A DNA stretch of 47,941 bases from Acidimicrobiales bacterium (lineage in GTDB: Bacteria > Actinomycetota > Acidimicrobiia > Acidimicrobiales > RAAP-2). The notes beneath the pieces were generated by a model. That model was given only the letters and a program-made list of their open reading frames with translations, was not told the DNA's origin and did no database searches. The stretch lies in assembly GCA_015478655.1 (NCBI GenBank), contig JADMIJ010000023.1:1-47941 (forward strand), written 5' to 3'. The position numbers and the translations under genes are program-made. The stretch's first letter is position 1. Each line of letters opens with the position of its first letter. Shown one piece after another: positions 35,424-43,270 of this stretch.

Positions 35424-36589
35424 GCATCACCGCCCCGAAGGGATTTGTGGCCGCCGGCCTGGCCGCGGGCATCAAGGCCTCGGGGGCGCTCGATCTCGCC
35501 CTGCTGGCCACCGACGACGCCTCCGCCGTCCCCACTGCCGCCACCTTCACCACCAACCTGGCCGCCGCAGCTCCGGTCCAGGTCAGCCGGGACCACCTCG
35601 AGCGCAGCGGAGGCCGGGCCTCGGGAGTGCTGGTCAGCAGCGGAAATGCCAATGCCGCCACCGGTGCCCCGGGACGGGACGACGCCAGCTCGATGTGCGC
35701 GCTGGCGGCCTCCGGCCTCGGTGTCCCTATCGAGCACGTGCTGGTCTGCTCTACCGGCCTGATCGGCATCCCCTTGCCCATGCAGCCCATCGAAGCCGGG
35801 ATCCCCGTGTTGGTCACGGCCCGCTCCGGTTCCGAGAAGGCGGCCCGGGATGCGGCCGCCGGAATCCTCACCACCGACTCGGCTCGCAAGGAGGTGCTCG
35901 TCGAGACTCCCTCCTTCGCGGTGGCCGGCATGGCCAAGGGGGCCGGCATGCTGGCGCCCAACATGGCCACCATGTTGGCCTTCCTCACTACCGATGCGGC
36001 CATCGAGCCGCGCCCGTTGGCCGACCTGCTGCGGATCGCCGTACGGGATTCGTTCAACTCGATGAGCGTCGACGGCTGCACCTCGACCAACGACACCGTC
36101 GTCCTGATGGCCTCGGGCCGGGCCGGAGTCGGCGATCCCAACGTCGTCGTCGACCGGGTGACCGAAGCGTGCGTCAGCTTGGCCGGCCAGATGGTGGCGG
36201 ACGCCGAGGGGGCGTCCAAGATCGTGCAGATCAGAGTCACTGGCGCCCAATCGGACGGCGAGGCCCACGCCGCGGCCCGAAAGGTGGCCGACTCGCTGTT
36301 GGTCAAGTGCTCTCTCAACGGCGGGGACCCCTACTGGGGTCGGGTGGCGAGTGAACTCGGATCGGCCGGTGTCGCATTCGACATGGACCGACTGGCCATC
36401 GCCTACGGCGGCGTGGTCGTGTGCCGTGAAGGGGTCGCTCTCGAACACGACGGTGCCGCAGTGGCCGAGCACCTGGCGGGATCCCTGATCGACATCCACT
36501 GCCAACTCGGCCTGGCCGACGGCAACGGAGTGGTGATGGGCGTCGACCTGGGCTACGGGTACATCGACGAGAACAGGACGACGTCATGA
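35420..36589 (+). CDS. argJ: Glutamate/ornithine N-acetyltransferase
   Basis: This 389-residue Ntn-type enzyme carries out cyclic acetyl transfer, making N-acetylglutamate and ornithine. It self-cleaves before Thr184 in KGAGMLAPNMATMLAF, the family signature. Other motifs are SSGNANAATG, SVDGCTSTNDT, and a late GGDPYWGRVASELGSAG. GTG 35420 gives a GTGA overlap with argC. The acetyl-cycle makes a separate ArgA or ArgE unnecessary, and neither is present in this operon. Confidence 0.96.
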   Translation: MSITAPKGFVAAGLAAGIKASGALDLALLATDDASAVPTAATFTTNLAAAAPVQVSRDHLERSGGRASGVLVSSGNANAATGAPGRDDASSMCALAASGLGVPIEHVLVCSTGLIGIPLPMQPIEAGIPVLVTARSGSEKAARDAAAGILTTDSARKEVLVETPSFAVAGMAKGAGMLAPNMATMLAFLTTDAAIEPRPLADLLRIAVRDSFNSMSVDGCTSTNDTVVLMASGRAGVGDPNVVVDRVTEACVSLAGQMVADAEGASKIVQIRVTGAQSDGEAHAAARKVADSLLVKCSLNGGDPYWGRVASELGSAGVAFDMDRLAIAYGGVVVCREGVALEHDGAAVAEHLAGSLIDIHCQLGLADGNGVVMGVDLGYGYIDENRTTS

Positions 36590-37539
36590 CCGCTCGCCGC
36601 CCCTCAGAGGACGCAGCGCCGACCGGTGCGCTGACATCACCATCCGGTGGCACCGTGTCAGCCCCTCCCCCCGGGGACAAGGCTTCCGTGCTGATCGAGT
36701 CCCTGCCCTACATCCGCCGGTTCCTGGGCAAGGTTGTCGTGGTCAAGTACGGTGGCAACGTCCTCAGCTCGAAGCCGGGTGAGGATGCCGTCGACGAGGC
36801 CACGGCGCTGGCGTCGTTCGCCGAGGACATCGTGCTGATGCGCTCGGTGGGCATGCTGCCGGTGGTGGTCCACGGCGGCGGGCCGCAGATCGGTGAATTG
36901 ATGGCGCGGGTGGGCAAGGAGGCCCAGTTCATGGACGGCCTCCGTGTCACCGACGCCGAGACCATTGATCTTGTCCGCATGGTGCTGGTCGGGAAGGTCA
37001 ACCGCGACATCGTGAGCTCCATCAATGTGCATGGCGCACTGGCCGTGGGATTGTCGGGTGAGGACGCCAACCTGATCACCGCCACGGCGCGCTCGGAAGC
37101 CCTGGGCTATGTCGGGGACGTCGTCCACGTCGATCCGGTCATTGTCCATCAGCTGCTGGCCCAGGGGCTGATCCCGGTGGTGGCCACCATCGGCGCAGAC
37201 CCGTCGGGGCAGGCGTTCAACATCAACGCCGACATCGCCGCCGGGGCCCTGGCGGCCGCGCTCGAGGCCGAGAAGCTGGTCTTCCTGACCGACGTCTCCG
37301 GCCTCCGGTCGGACCCCGACGACCCCTCGACCCTGATCCACCAGGCCACCGCCCATGACCTTGATCGGTTGGTGGCGACCGGCGCGGCAACGGGCGGGAT
37401 GATCCCCAAGGTCGAAGCCTGCGCCCGAGCCGTCAGATCCGGCGTCGGACGTGCCCACATCCTCGACGGCCGCACCCCTCACGCGCTGTTGCTGGAGGTC
37501 TTCACCGACGAAGGGGTCGGGACCATGGTGATGTCGTGA
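36586..37539 (+). CDS. argB: Acetylglutamate kinase
   Basis: This 317-residue kinase has VVVKYGGNVL near residue 50 (the usual Ala-Met is Val-Leu here), VVVHGGGPQIGELMARVGKE and FMDGLRVTDAETIDLV. ATP and substrate binding regions NINADIAAGALAAALEAEKLVFLTDV and GMIPKVEACARAV are intact. An extra 25 or so residues at the N-terminus are low-complexity. It follows argJ by an ATGA overlap and precedes argD by a GTGA overlap. This family is often the arginine-sensitive step. Confidence 0.96.
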   Translation: MTARRPSEDAAPTGALTSPSGGTVSAPPPGDKASVLIESLPYIRRFLGKVVVVKYGGNVLSSKPGEDAVDEATALASFAEDIVLMRSVGMLPVVVHGGGPQIGELMARVGKEAQFMDGLRVTDAETIDLVRMVLVGKVNRDIVSSINVHGALAVGLSGEDANLITATARSEALGYVGDVVHVDPVIVHQLLAQGLIPVVATIGADPSGQAFNINADIAAGALAAALEAEKLVFLTDVSGLRSDPDDPSTLIHQATAHDLDRLVATGAATGGMIPKVEACARAVRSGVGRAHILDGRTPHALLLEVFTDEGVGTMVMS

Positions 37540-38840
37540 CGACCGAACGCAAGGTCTTGGCTGGAGCATCGGGACCCGTCGTCCCGGCGGGCCCCGGCGC
37601 CGGGACCGCTCCTCTCGACCGATCCGCCCTGATGCACACCTACGCCGAACCCTCCGTCACCTTCGTGCGTGGTCGGGGAAGCACGCTGTACGACTCCGCC
37701 GGCAAGGAGTACCTCGACTTCCTGTCGGGACTGGCCGTGACCTCCCTGGGCCATTCCCATCCGGTGGTGGCGGCAGCCATTGCCGACCAGGCCCACACCC
37801 TCGCCCACGTCTCCAATCTCTTCGGCAACGTGGTGGGCCCTGAGGTGGCGGCCACCCTCGACCGTCTCATCGGGGGCGGGGTCGAGCGGGCCGGCGGGCA
37901 GGTGTTCTTCGCCAACTCGGGAGCCGAGGCCAACGAATGCGCCATCAAACTGGCCCGCCGGTGGGCGGGTCCGGGCCGATACGCCGTAGTCAGCACATGG
38001 GACGCCTTCCACGGCCGGACCCTTGCCTCGCTGGCCGCCACGGGTCAGATCGAGAAACAGCAGCCGTTCCTCCCTCTCCCTGAAGGATTCGACCACGTCC
38101 CCTTCGATGACCTCGAGGCCATGGACTCGGCGTGTGACCCGGCCCGGGTCGCCGCGGTGCTGGTGGAGCCGATCATGGGCGAGGCGGGAGTGGTAGTGCC
38201 TTCTTCGGACTATCTGGTCGGCCTGCGACAGCTCTGTTCCGAGCGGAACATCTTGTTGATGGTGGACGAGGTGCAGACCGGGCTCGGCCGCACCGGGCGC
38301 TGGTTCGGGTTTCAGCATCTCGGGGTTGAGCCCGACGTGGTGACCATGGCCAAGGCGCTGGGCAACGGGATGCCGGTGGGGGCCTGCTGGGCACGCGCCG
38401 AAGTGGCGGCGGCGTTCGTGCCCGGGGACCACGGGAGCACCTTCGGGGGGCAACCCCTGGCCATGTCCGCGGCCAAGGCCACATTGGCGGTGATGGAGTC
38501 GGAGGACGTTCCGGCCCGCGCCGGTGCCGCGGGGGCCAGGTTGCAGGCGGGATTGGAGGCGATGCCCGGGGTAGCCTCGGTGCGGGGTGAGGGTCTGCTG
38601 TTGGCCGCCGTCCTCACCGACGAGTTTGCCGTCCCGGCGTGCCGCGAGGCGCTCGAAGCCGGCCTGGTCATCAACGCACCTCGGCCCGACGTGTTGCGAT
38701 TCGCCCCTTCCCTCTTGGTCACCGGGGCCGAGATCGACGAGGCGCTGGCGACGCTGGGCCCGCTCCTGGCCCGCCTCGGGCCCGGCGGAGCCCGAGCCGC
38801 CCGGAATCAGGTCGCCGATCACGGGGAGCGTCCGAGATGA
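37536..38840 (+). CDS. argD: Acetylornithine aminotransferase
   Basis: This 434-residue PLP enzyme forms N-acetylornithine. Motifs are YLDFLSGLAVTSLGHSHP, FFANSGAEANECAIKLARR, STWDAFHGRTLASLAATGQ, MVDEVQTGLGRTG and the PLP-lysine segment VTMAKALGNGMPVGACWA. The GTG start overlaps argB (GTGA). About 25 low-complexity residues precede the domain and a similar tail follows. The enzyme may double as succinyldiaminopimelate aminotransferase, as known for the family. Confidence 0.96.
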   Translation: MTTERKVLAGASGPVVPAGPGAGTAPLDRSALMHTYAEPSVTFVRGRGSTLYDSAGKEYLDFLSGLAVTSLGHSHPVVAAAIADQAHTLAHVSNLFGNVVGPEVAATLDRLIGGGVERAGGQVFFANSGAEANECAIKLARRWAGPGRYAVVSTWDAFHGRTLASLAATGQIEKQQPFLPLPEGFDHVPFDDLEAMDSACDPARVAAVLVEPIMGEAGVVVPSSDYLVGLRQLCSERNILLMVDEVQTGLGRTGRWFGFQHLGVEPDVVTMAKALGNGMPVGACWARAEVAAAFVPGDHGSTFGGQPLAMSAAKATLAVMESEDVPARAGAAGARLQAGLEAMPGVASVRGEGLLLAAVLTDEFAVPACREALEAGLVINAPRPDVLRFAPSLLVTGAEIDEALATLGPLLARLGPGGARAARNQVADHGERPR

Positions 38841-39823
38841 CCGGCCACTCGGCTGGTTGGGCGGCGTCCGACGTTCGCACCCGGCATGTCCTGGACATCG
38901 ATGGTTTGGGCAGCGCGGGATTGGCGGCGGTGCTCGCCCTGGCAGAGATGGGTCCACAGGAGCTCCCTCGGGTCCTCGAGGGTCAGGGCGTGGCCCTCCT
39001 GTTCGAGAAGGCGTCAAACCGCACCCGCAACAGCTCGGAGATGGCGGCGGTGGCGTTGGGTGGACACCCCGTCTACATCCAGGGCGACGAGGTCGGCATC
39101 GATATCCGGGAGCCCGCCGGAGACGTGGCCCGCACCTTGGCCTGCTACCACTCGGTGCTCTGCGCGCGGGTCATCGATCACGAGACGCTGGTCCGCATGG
39201 CGGCCGCACTCGACGGGGCCGAGGTGGCCGTCCCGGTGATCAACCTGTTGTCCGACAGGGCCCATCCGTGCCAGGCCCTGGCCGACCTGCTCACGCTGAG
39301 GCAGGTGTTCGGCCCAACGGGCCTCGGCGATCGCACCGTGGCCTACGTCGGGGACACCAACAACGTGTGGCGGTCGTTGGCCGTGGCCGCATCGATGGTG
39401 GGCATGGCCACGCGGGTGGCCTCCCCACCCGGCTACGGTCCCTCGGCCGCCGATGTCGAGCTGGTGCGCTCCTTCGGTGGTGACCTGACTGTGACCGACG
39501 ACCCCGTCGAGGCCGCCGACGGCGCCAATGCCGTCTACACCGACGTGTGGACCTCGATGGGCCAAGAGGAGGAGGCCGAGGCCCGGCTGGCAGCCTTCGC
39601 CGGCTATTCGGTCGACGAGTCGCTACTGGCGGCGGCGGAGGACGCCGTGGTTCTCCACTGCCTTCCCGCCCATCGGGGCGAGGAGATCAGTGCCAGCGTG
39701 GTGGACGGACCTCGGAGCGTGGTGTGGATGCAGGCGGCCAATCGCATGCACGCCATGCGCGGGCTGTTGGCGTGGGTCATGGGAGTCGCTCCTCTGGCGG
39801 GGGAGGAGGACCGCCCCCGATGA
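38837..39823 (+). CDS. argF: Ornithine carbamoyltransferase
   Basis: This 328-residue enzyme makes citrulline. Carbamoyl-phosphate site residues occur in LFEKASNRTRNSSEM, where Ser-Asn-Arg-Thr-Arg (residues 60-64) replaces the common STRTR. HPCQALADLLTLRQ, YVGDTNNVWRSL and the ornithine-site HCLPAHRGEEIS are intact. Similar Asn/Ala variants occur in actinobacterial homologues, so activity is likely. ATGA overlaps connect it to argD before and argR after. The frame opens far upstream at 38639, but ATG 38837 is the sensible start. Confidence 0.95.
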   Translation: MTGHSAGWAASDVRTRHVLDIDGLGSAGLAAVLALAEMGPQELPRVLEGQGVALLFEKASNRTRNSSEMAAVALGGHPVYIQGDEVGIDIREPAGDVARTLACYHSVLCARVIDHETLVRMAAALDGAEVAVPVINLLSDRAHPCQALADLLTLRQVFGPTGLGDRTVAYVGDTNNVWRSLAVAASMVGMATRVASPPGYGPSAADVELVRSFGGDLTVTDDPVEAADGANAVYTDVWTSMGQEEEAEARLAAFAGYSVDESLLAAAEDAVVLHCLPAHRGEEISASVVDGPRSVVWMQAANRMHAMRGLLAWVMGVAPLAGEEDRPR

Positions 39824-40449
39824 CCAAACACCAGCGCCAGCACCGGATCACCAAACTCTTGGAGACCCGGGCCGTGGGAAGTCAATCCCACCTGGTCGAG
39901 TTGTTGGCGGGCGAGGGCATCGACGCCACCCAGACCACCGTGTCCCGTGACCTCGAGGAACTGGGTGCCCTGAAGGTACGCCTGCCCGGCGGCGAGACGG
40001 CCTACGCCCTGCCCGAGTTGCCGTCCCAACAGGTCGCTCCCGAGGACCACCTGCGGAGGGTGCTCGGTGAGTGGGTGGTGGAAGCCGACTATTCCGCCAA
40101 TCTGATCGTGCTGCGTACGCCTCCGGGCTCGGCTCATGTCGTAGGCTCGGCCCTCGATCGCAGCGGCTTTCCCGGTGTCATCGGGACCGTCGCCGGCGAT
40201 GACACCGTGCTCGTCGTGGCATCGGAGGCCTCCGGAGGGGCAACCGTGGCCGATCGCCTGGCGGCCGTCGCCGGTCTCGAGCCGAAGTGGGCCAACCGAC
40301 CGGAACCTCCCAAGGGAAAGCTGGCACCGCAGAGGGCGTCCAGCGGGAGGACGTCCAGGCGGAAGGTCGCGATACAGGGGGCATCCGATGAACCGACATC
40401 GACAGCGCCACCTGCGCCCAAGGCATCATCGGAAAGGGGTCGAACATGA
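39820..40449 (+). CDS. argR: Arginine repressor ArgR with C-terminal extension
   Basis: This 209-residue protein has a winged-helix DNA-binding domain (about 1-70) with ATQTTVSRDLEELGALKVRL as the recognition region, then the arginine-binding hexamerisation domain (about 80-150), where VLRTPPGSAHVVGSALDRSG and GTVAGDDTVLVV are typical. ArgR proteins usually have about 150-170 residues; here about 45 extra basic, Pro/Ser/Ala-rich residues follow. It lies inside the operon, and its probable boxes lie at the operon promoter, giving negative feedback. The start overlaps argF (ATGA), and its stop overlaps argG (ATGA). Confidence 0.95.
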   Translation: MTKHQRQHRITKLLETRAVGSQSHLVELLAGEGIDATQTTVSRDLEELGALKVRLPGGETAYALPELPSQQVAPEDHLRRVLGEWVVEADYSANLIVLRTPPGSAHVVGSALDRSGFPGVIGTVAGDDTVLVVASEASGGATVADRLAAVAGLEPKWANRPEPPKGKLAPQRASSGRTSRRKVAIQGASDEPTSTAPPAPKASSERGRT

Positions 40450-41684
40450 CACAGCGAGTGGTGTTGGCGTACAGCGGGGGCCTGGACACGTCTGTGGCCG
40501 TCCGCTGGCTGATCGAGAACCGTGGGGTCGAGGTCATCGCCGTGGCCGTCGACGTGGGCCAGGCCTCGGAGTCCGGCGGGGAGGACTGGGATGCCATCCG
40601 CCACAAGGCCCTGGCCGCCGGGGCGGTCGAGGCCACGGTGATCGACGCCCGCGCCGAGATGGCCGAGGACTTCTGCGTGCCCGCCCTGCTGGCGAACGCC
40701 AAGTACGAGGGCAAGTACCCCTTGGTGTCGGCACTGTCCCGTCCCGTCATCGTGAAGCATCTGGTGGCGGAGGCCCGCCGGCACGGCGCCCATGCCGTGG
40801 CCCACGGGTGCACCGGCAAGGGGAACGACCAGGTCCGGTTCGAGGTCGGGACCCGCGCCCTGGCCCCCGATCTCGAACTGCTGGCGCCAGCCCGCCTGTG
40901 GGGGATGAGCCGCGAGGACTGCATCGAGTATGCGGCCAAGTGGGACATCCCGCTGTCGGTGACCAAGGAGAAGCTGTACTCAATCGACGAGAACCTCTGG
41001 GGAAAGGCCATCGAGTGCGGAATCATCGAGGACCCGTGGAACGAGCCCCCCGAGGACGTGTACACCATGACCCGGCCCACCGCGACCGAGCCGGCCGAAC
41101 TGGTGATCGGTTTCGAGTCCGGCGTCCCGGTGTCGGTCGACGGACGGGCCCTCGATCCCGAGCCGCTGATCGCCGAGGTCAACCGCAAGGTCGGCTTGTA
41201 CGGATTCGGCCGGCTCGACATGGTGGAGAACCGCCGGGTGGGGATCAAGAGCCGTGAGACCTACGAATGCCCCGGGGCTCTGGCCCTGCTCATGGCCCAT
41301 GCGGATCTCGAGGATCTGACCCTCGAGCGCGACCTCCATCACGAGAAGGTTCGGCTCGAACCACGCTGGTCGGAACTCGTCTATGACGGGCTGTGGTTCT
41401 CGCCCCTCAAGCAGGCCCTCGATGCCTTCTTCCGTGAGTCGCAGCGCCACGTGACGGGCGAGGTGAGGCTTCGCCTCGACCTCGGTCGGTGCTGGGTGGC
41501 GGGACGGCGCAGCCCGGTCAGTCTCTATGACCATGGACTGGCCACCTATGACGCCTCGGACACCTTCCGTCATCAGGACGCCGAGGGTTTCGTTCGGTTG
41601 TGGGGCCTGGGCGTCGCCACCTGGTCCGCCGTCCAAGAGGGCCGCGGTGGAGAACCCGCCCCCGGAACCGACCCGCACCGATGA
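40446..41684 (+). CDS. argG: Argininosuccinate synthase
   Basis: This 412-residue enzyme ligates citrulline and aspartate with ATP. The P-loop VLAYSGGLDTSVAVRWL is at the start, GKYPLVSALSRPVIVKHLV lies near residue 90, and AHGCTGKGNDQVRFE and SIDENLWGKAIECG are the expected binding motifs. Length is normal. ATG 40446 overlaps argR by four bases and the stop overlaps argH by four bases. Confidence 0.97.
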   Translation: MTQRVVLAYSGGLDTSVAVRWLIENRGVEVIAVAVDVGQASESGGEDWDAIRHKALAAGAVEATVIDARAEMAEDFCVPALLANAKYEGKYPLVSALSRPVIVKHLVAEARRHGAHAVAHGCTGKGNDQVRFEVGTRALAPDLELLAPARLWGMSREDCIEYAAKWDIPLSVTKEKLYSIDENLWGKAIECGIIEDPWNEPPEDVYTMTRPTATEPAELVIGFESGVPVSVDGRALDPEPLIAEVNRKVGLYGFGRLDMVENRRVGIKSRETYECPGALALLMAHADLEDLTLERDLHHEKVRLEPRWSELVYDGLWFSPLKQALDAFFRESQRHVTGEVRLRLDLGRCWVAGRRSPVSLYDHGLATYDASDTFRHQDAEGFVRLWGLGVATWSAVQEGRGGEPAPGTDPHR

Positions 41685-43066
41685 CCCTGTGGCAGGGCCG
41701 TCTCAGCGGCGGCACGGCAGACGTGGTCATGCGGTACTCCACCAGCCTCCACTACGACCGTCGATTGGCCCTCGACGACCTGGCCGGGTCGCGCGCCCAT
41801 GTGCGCGGGCTGGGGAGGGGAGGACTGCTCGGGGACGCTGAGGTGACGGAGCTGCTGGCCGCCCTCGACCAGGTGGAAGCGGAGCTGACCTCGGACGCGT
41901 TCGCGTTCGCTCCGGACGACGAGGACATCCATACGGCGGTCGAGCGGCGAGTGACCGAGCTGGCCGGTGACGTGGGCGCGAAGTTGCACACGGGCCGGAG
42001 TCGCAATGACCAGATCGCCACCGACCTCAGGCTGTACGCCAAACGCGAGCTGCGCTCCGTGGCCCGGGAGATCCTGGCCCTCCAGGAGGTCCTGCTGACC
42101 CGAGCCAAGGAGGCCGGTGATGCCGGTCTTCCGGGCTACACCCACCTGCAGCGGGCCCAGCCCGTGCTGCTGGCCCATCACCTGCTGGCTCACGGATGGG
42201 CGCTTGCCCGGGACCTCGACCGCTTGATGGCCACGGTGAAGCGGCTCGACGTGTCCCCGCTGGGCGCCGGCGCCCTGGCCGGATCATCCCTGCCCCTCGA
42301 TCCCGACGGGGTAGCAGAGGAGTTGGGCTTCGGCTCCCGATTCGAGAACTCACTCGACGCGGTGTCCGACCGGGACTTCGTCGCCGAGGCGCTGTTCGAC
42401 CTGGCGCTGCTCGGCGTGCACCTGTCCCGGATGGGCGAGGAGCTCGTGGTGTGGTCAACCGAGGAATTCGGATTCGCCGTCCTCGACGATGCCTTCGCCA
42501 CCGGCAGCTCGATGCTTCCGCAGAAGAAGAATCCTGACGTGGCCGAGCTGGCGCGCGGAAAATCAGGTCGGCTCATCGGAAACCTGACCGGACTGCTGGC
42601 CACGCTCAAGGGCCTCCCGCTCGCGTACAACCGGGACCTCCAGGAGGACAAGGAGCCGCTGTTCGACTCCGTGGACCAGACCCACCTGGCCTTGGCCGCG
42701 CTGGCCGGCGTCATGACGACGGTGACCTTCAACACCGACCGCATGCAGGAAGCCGCCGGTGATTCTGCGCTGGCCGCCGTGGACCTGGCCGAATGGTTGG
42801 TCCAGCAGGGAATGCCGTTCCGGCAGGCCCATGCGGTGGTCGGCGGACTGGTGCACGATTCCATCGAGCGGCGGGTCCCGTTGGAGGAGTTGGTGGAAGC
42901 ACACCCTGCCTTGGGCTCGGAGGCGGCTGCGCTGTTGGAGCCGGGTGTGGCTGTCACGCGTCGCACCACCCCCGGCAGTGCCGGGCCGTTGGCGGTGAGC
43001 ATCCAACTCGAGCGGTTCGTGCACCGGCTGGAGTCGGACCGGAGCCGCATCGACGGGGAGCAGTGA
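41681..43066 (+). CDS. argH: Argininosuccinate lyase
   Basis: This 461-residue enzyme releases arginine and fumarate. Motifs are LWQGRLSGGTADVVMRY, DEDIHTAVERRVTEL, KLHTGRSRNDQIATDLRLY, the loop GSSMLPQKKNPDVAELARGK and DLQEDKEPLFDSVDQ. It belongs to the fumarase/aspartase superfamily. It is the last gene of the operon; the following 204 bp hold no ORF but contain the dipZ promoter motif. The start overlaps argG as ATGA. Confidence 0.97.
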   Translation: MTLWQGRLSGGTADVVMRYSTSLHYDRRLALDDLAGSRAHVRGLGRGGLLGDAEVTELLAALDQVEAELTSDAFAFAPDDEDIHTAVERRVTELAGDVGAKLHTGRSRNDQIATDLRLYAKRELRSVAREILALQEVLLTRAKEAGDAGLPGYTHLQRAQPVLLAHHLLAHGWALARDLDRLMATVKRLDVSPLGAGALAGSSLPLDPDGVAEELGFGSRFENSLDAVSDRDFVAEALFDLALLGVHLSRMGEELVVWSTEEFGFAVLDDAFATGSSMLPQKKNPDVAELARGKSGRLIGNLTGLLATLKGLPLAYNRDLQEDKEPLFDSVDQTHLALAALAGVMTTVTFNTDRMQEAAGDSALAAVDLAEWLVQQGMPFRQAHAVVGGLVHDSIERRVPLEELVEAHPALGSEAAALLEPGVAVTRRTTPGSAGPLAVSIQLERFVHRLESDRSRIDGEQ

Positions 43067-43232
43067 GCCCTTCGTCGGCCTGACCGGTCGGCGACCGCAA
43101 TGGCGCCATCGGCCGAGCGGGCTCCACGGTCGAGAGGCTCGCCCCGGCGCCCCAACCAGCCGCGACCGGGCACCGACCGTCGGGTGGCGCCTCGGGCTCG
43201 CGCAACCGTGGACGGCGGCCGGGTGGTTGGCT

Positions 43233-43256
43233 GAACGAATCTCGGGTAGGCACCGT
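43233..43256 (+). promoter_or_regulatory. ECF-type promoter motif before dipZ
   Basis: GAAC at 43233-43236, a 17-bp spacer and CGT at 43254-43256 match the ECF sigma promoter form GAAC-N16/17-CGT. The same motif with the same spacing lies before the lipoprotein gene at 45191. The start codon is only 14 bp away from CGT, implying a very short leader. Confidence 0.55.
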
Positions 43257-43270
43257 GGGAAGCTGAACTG

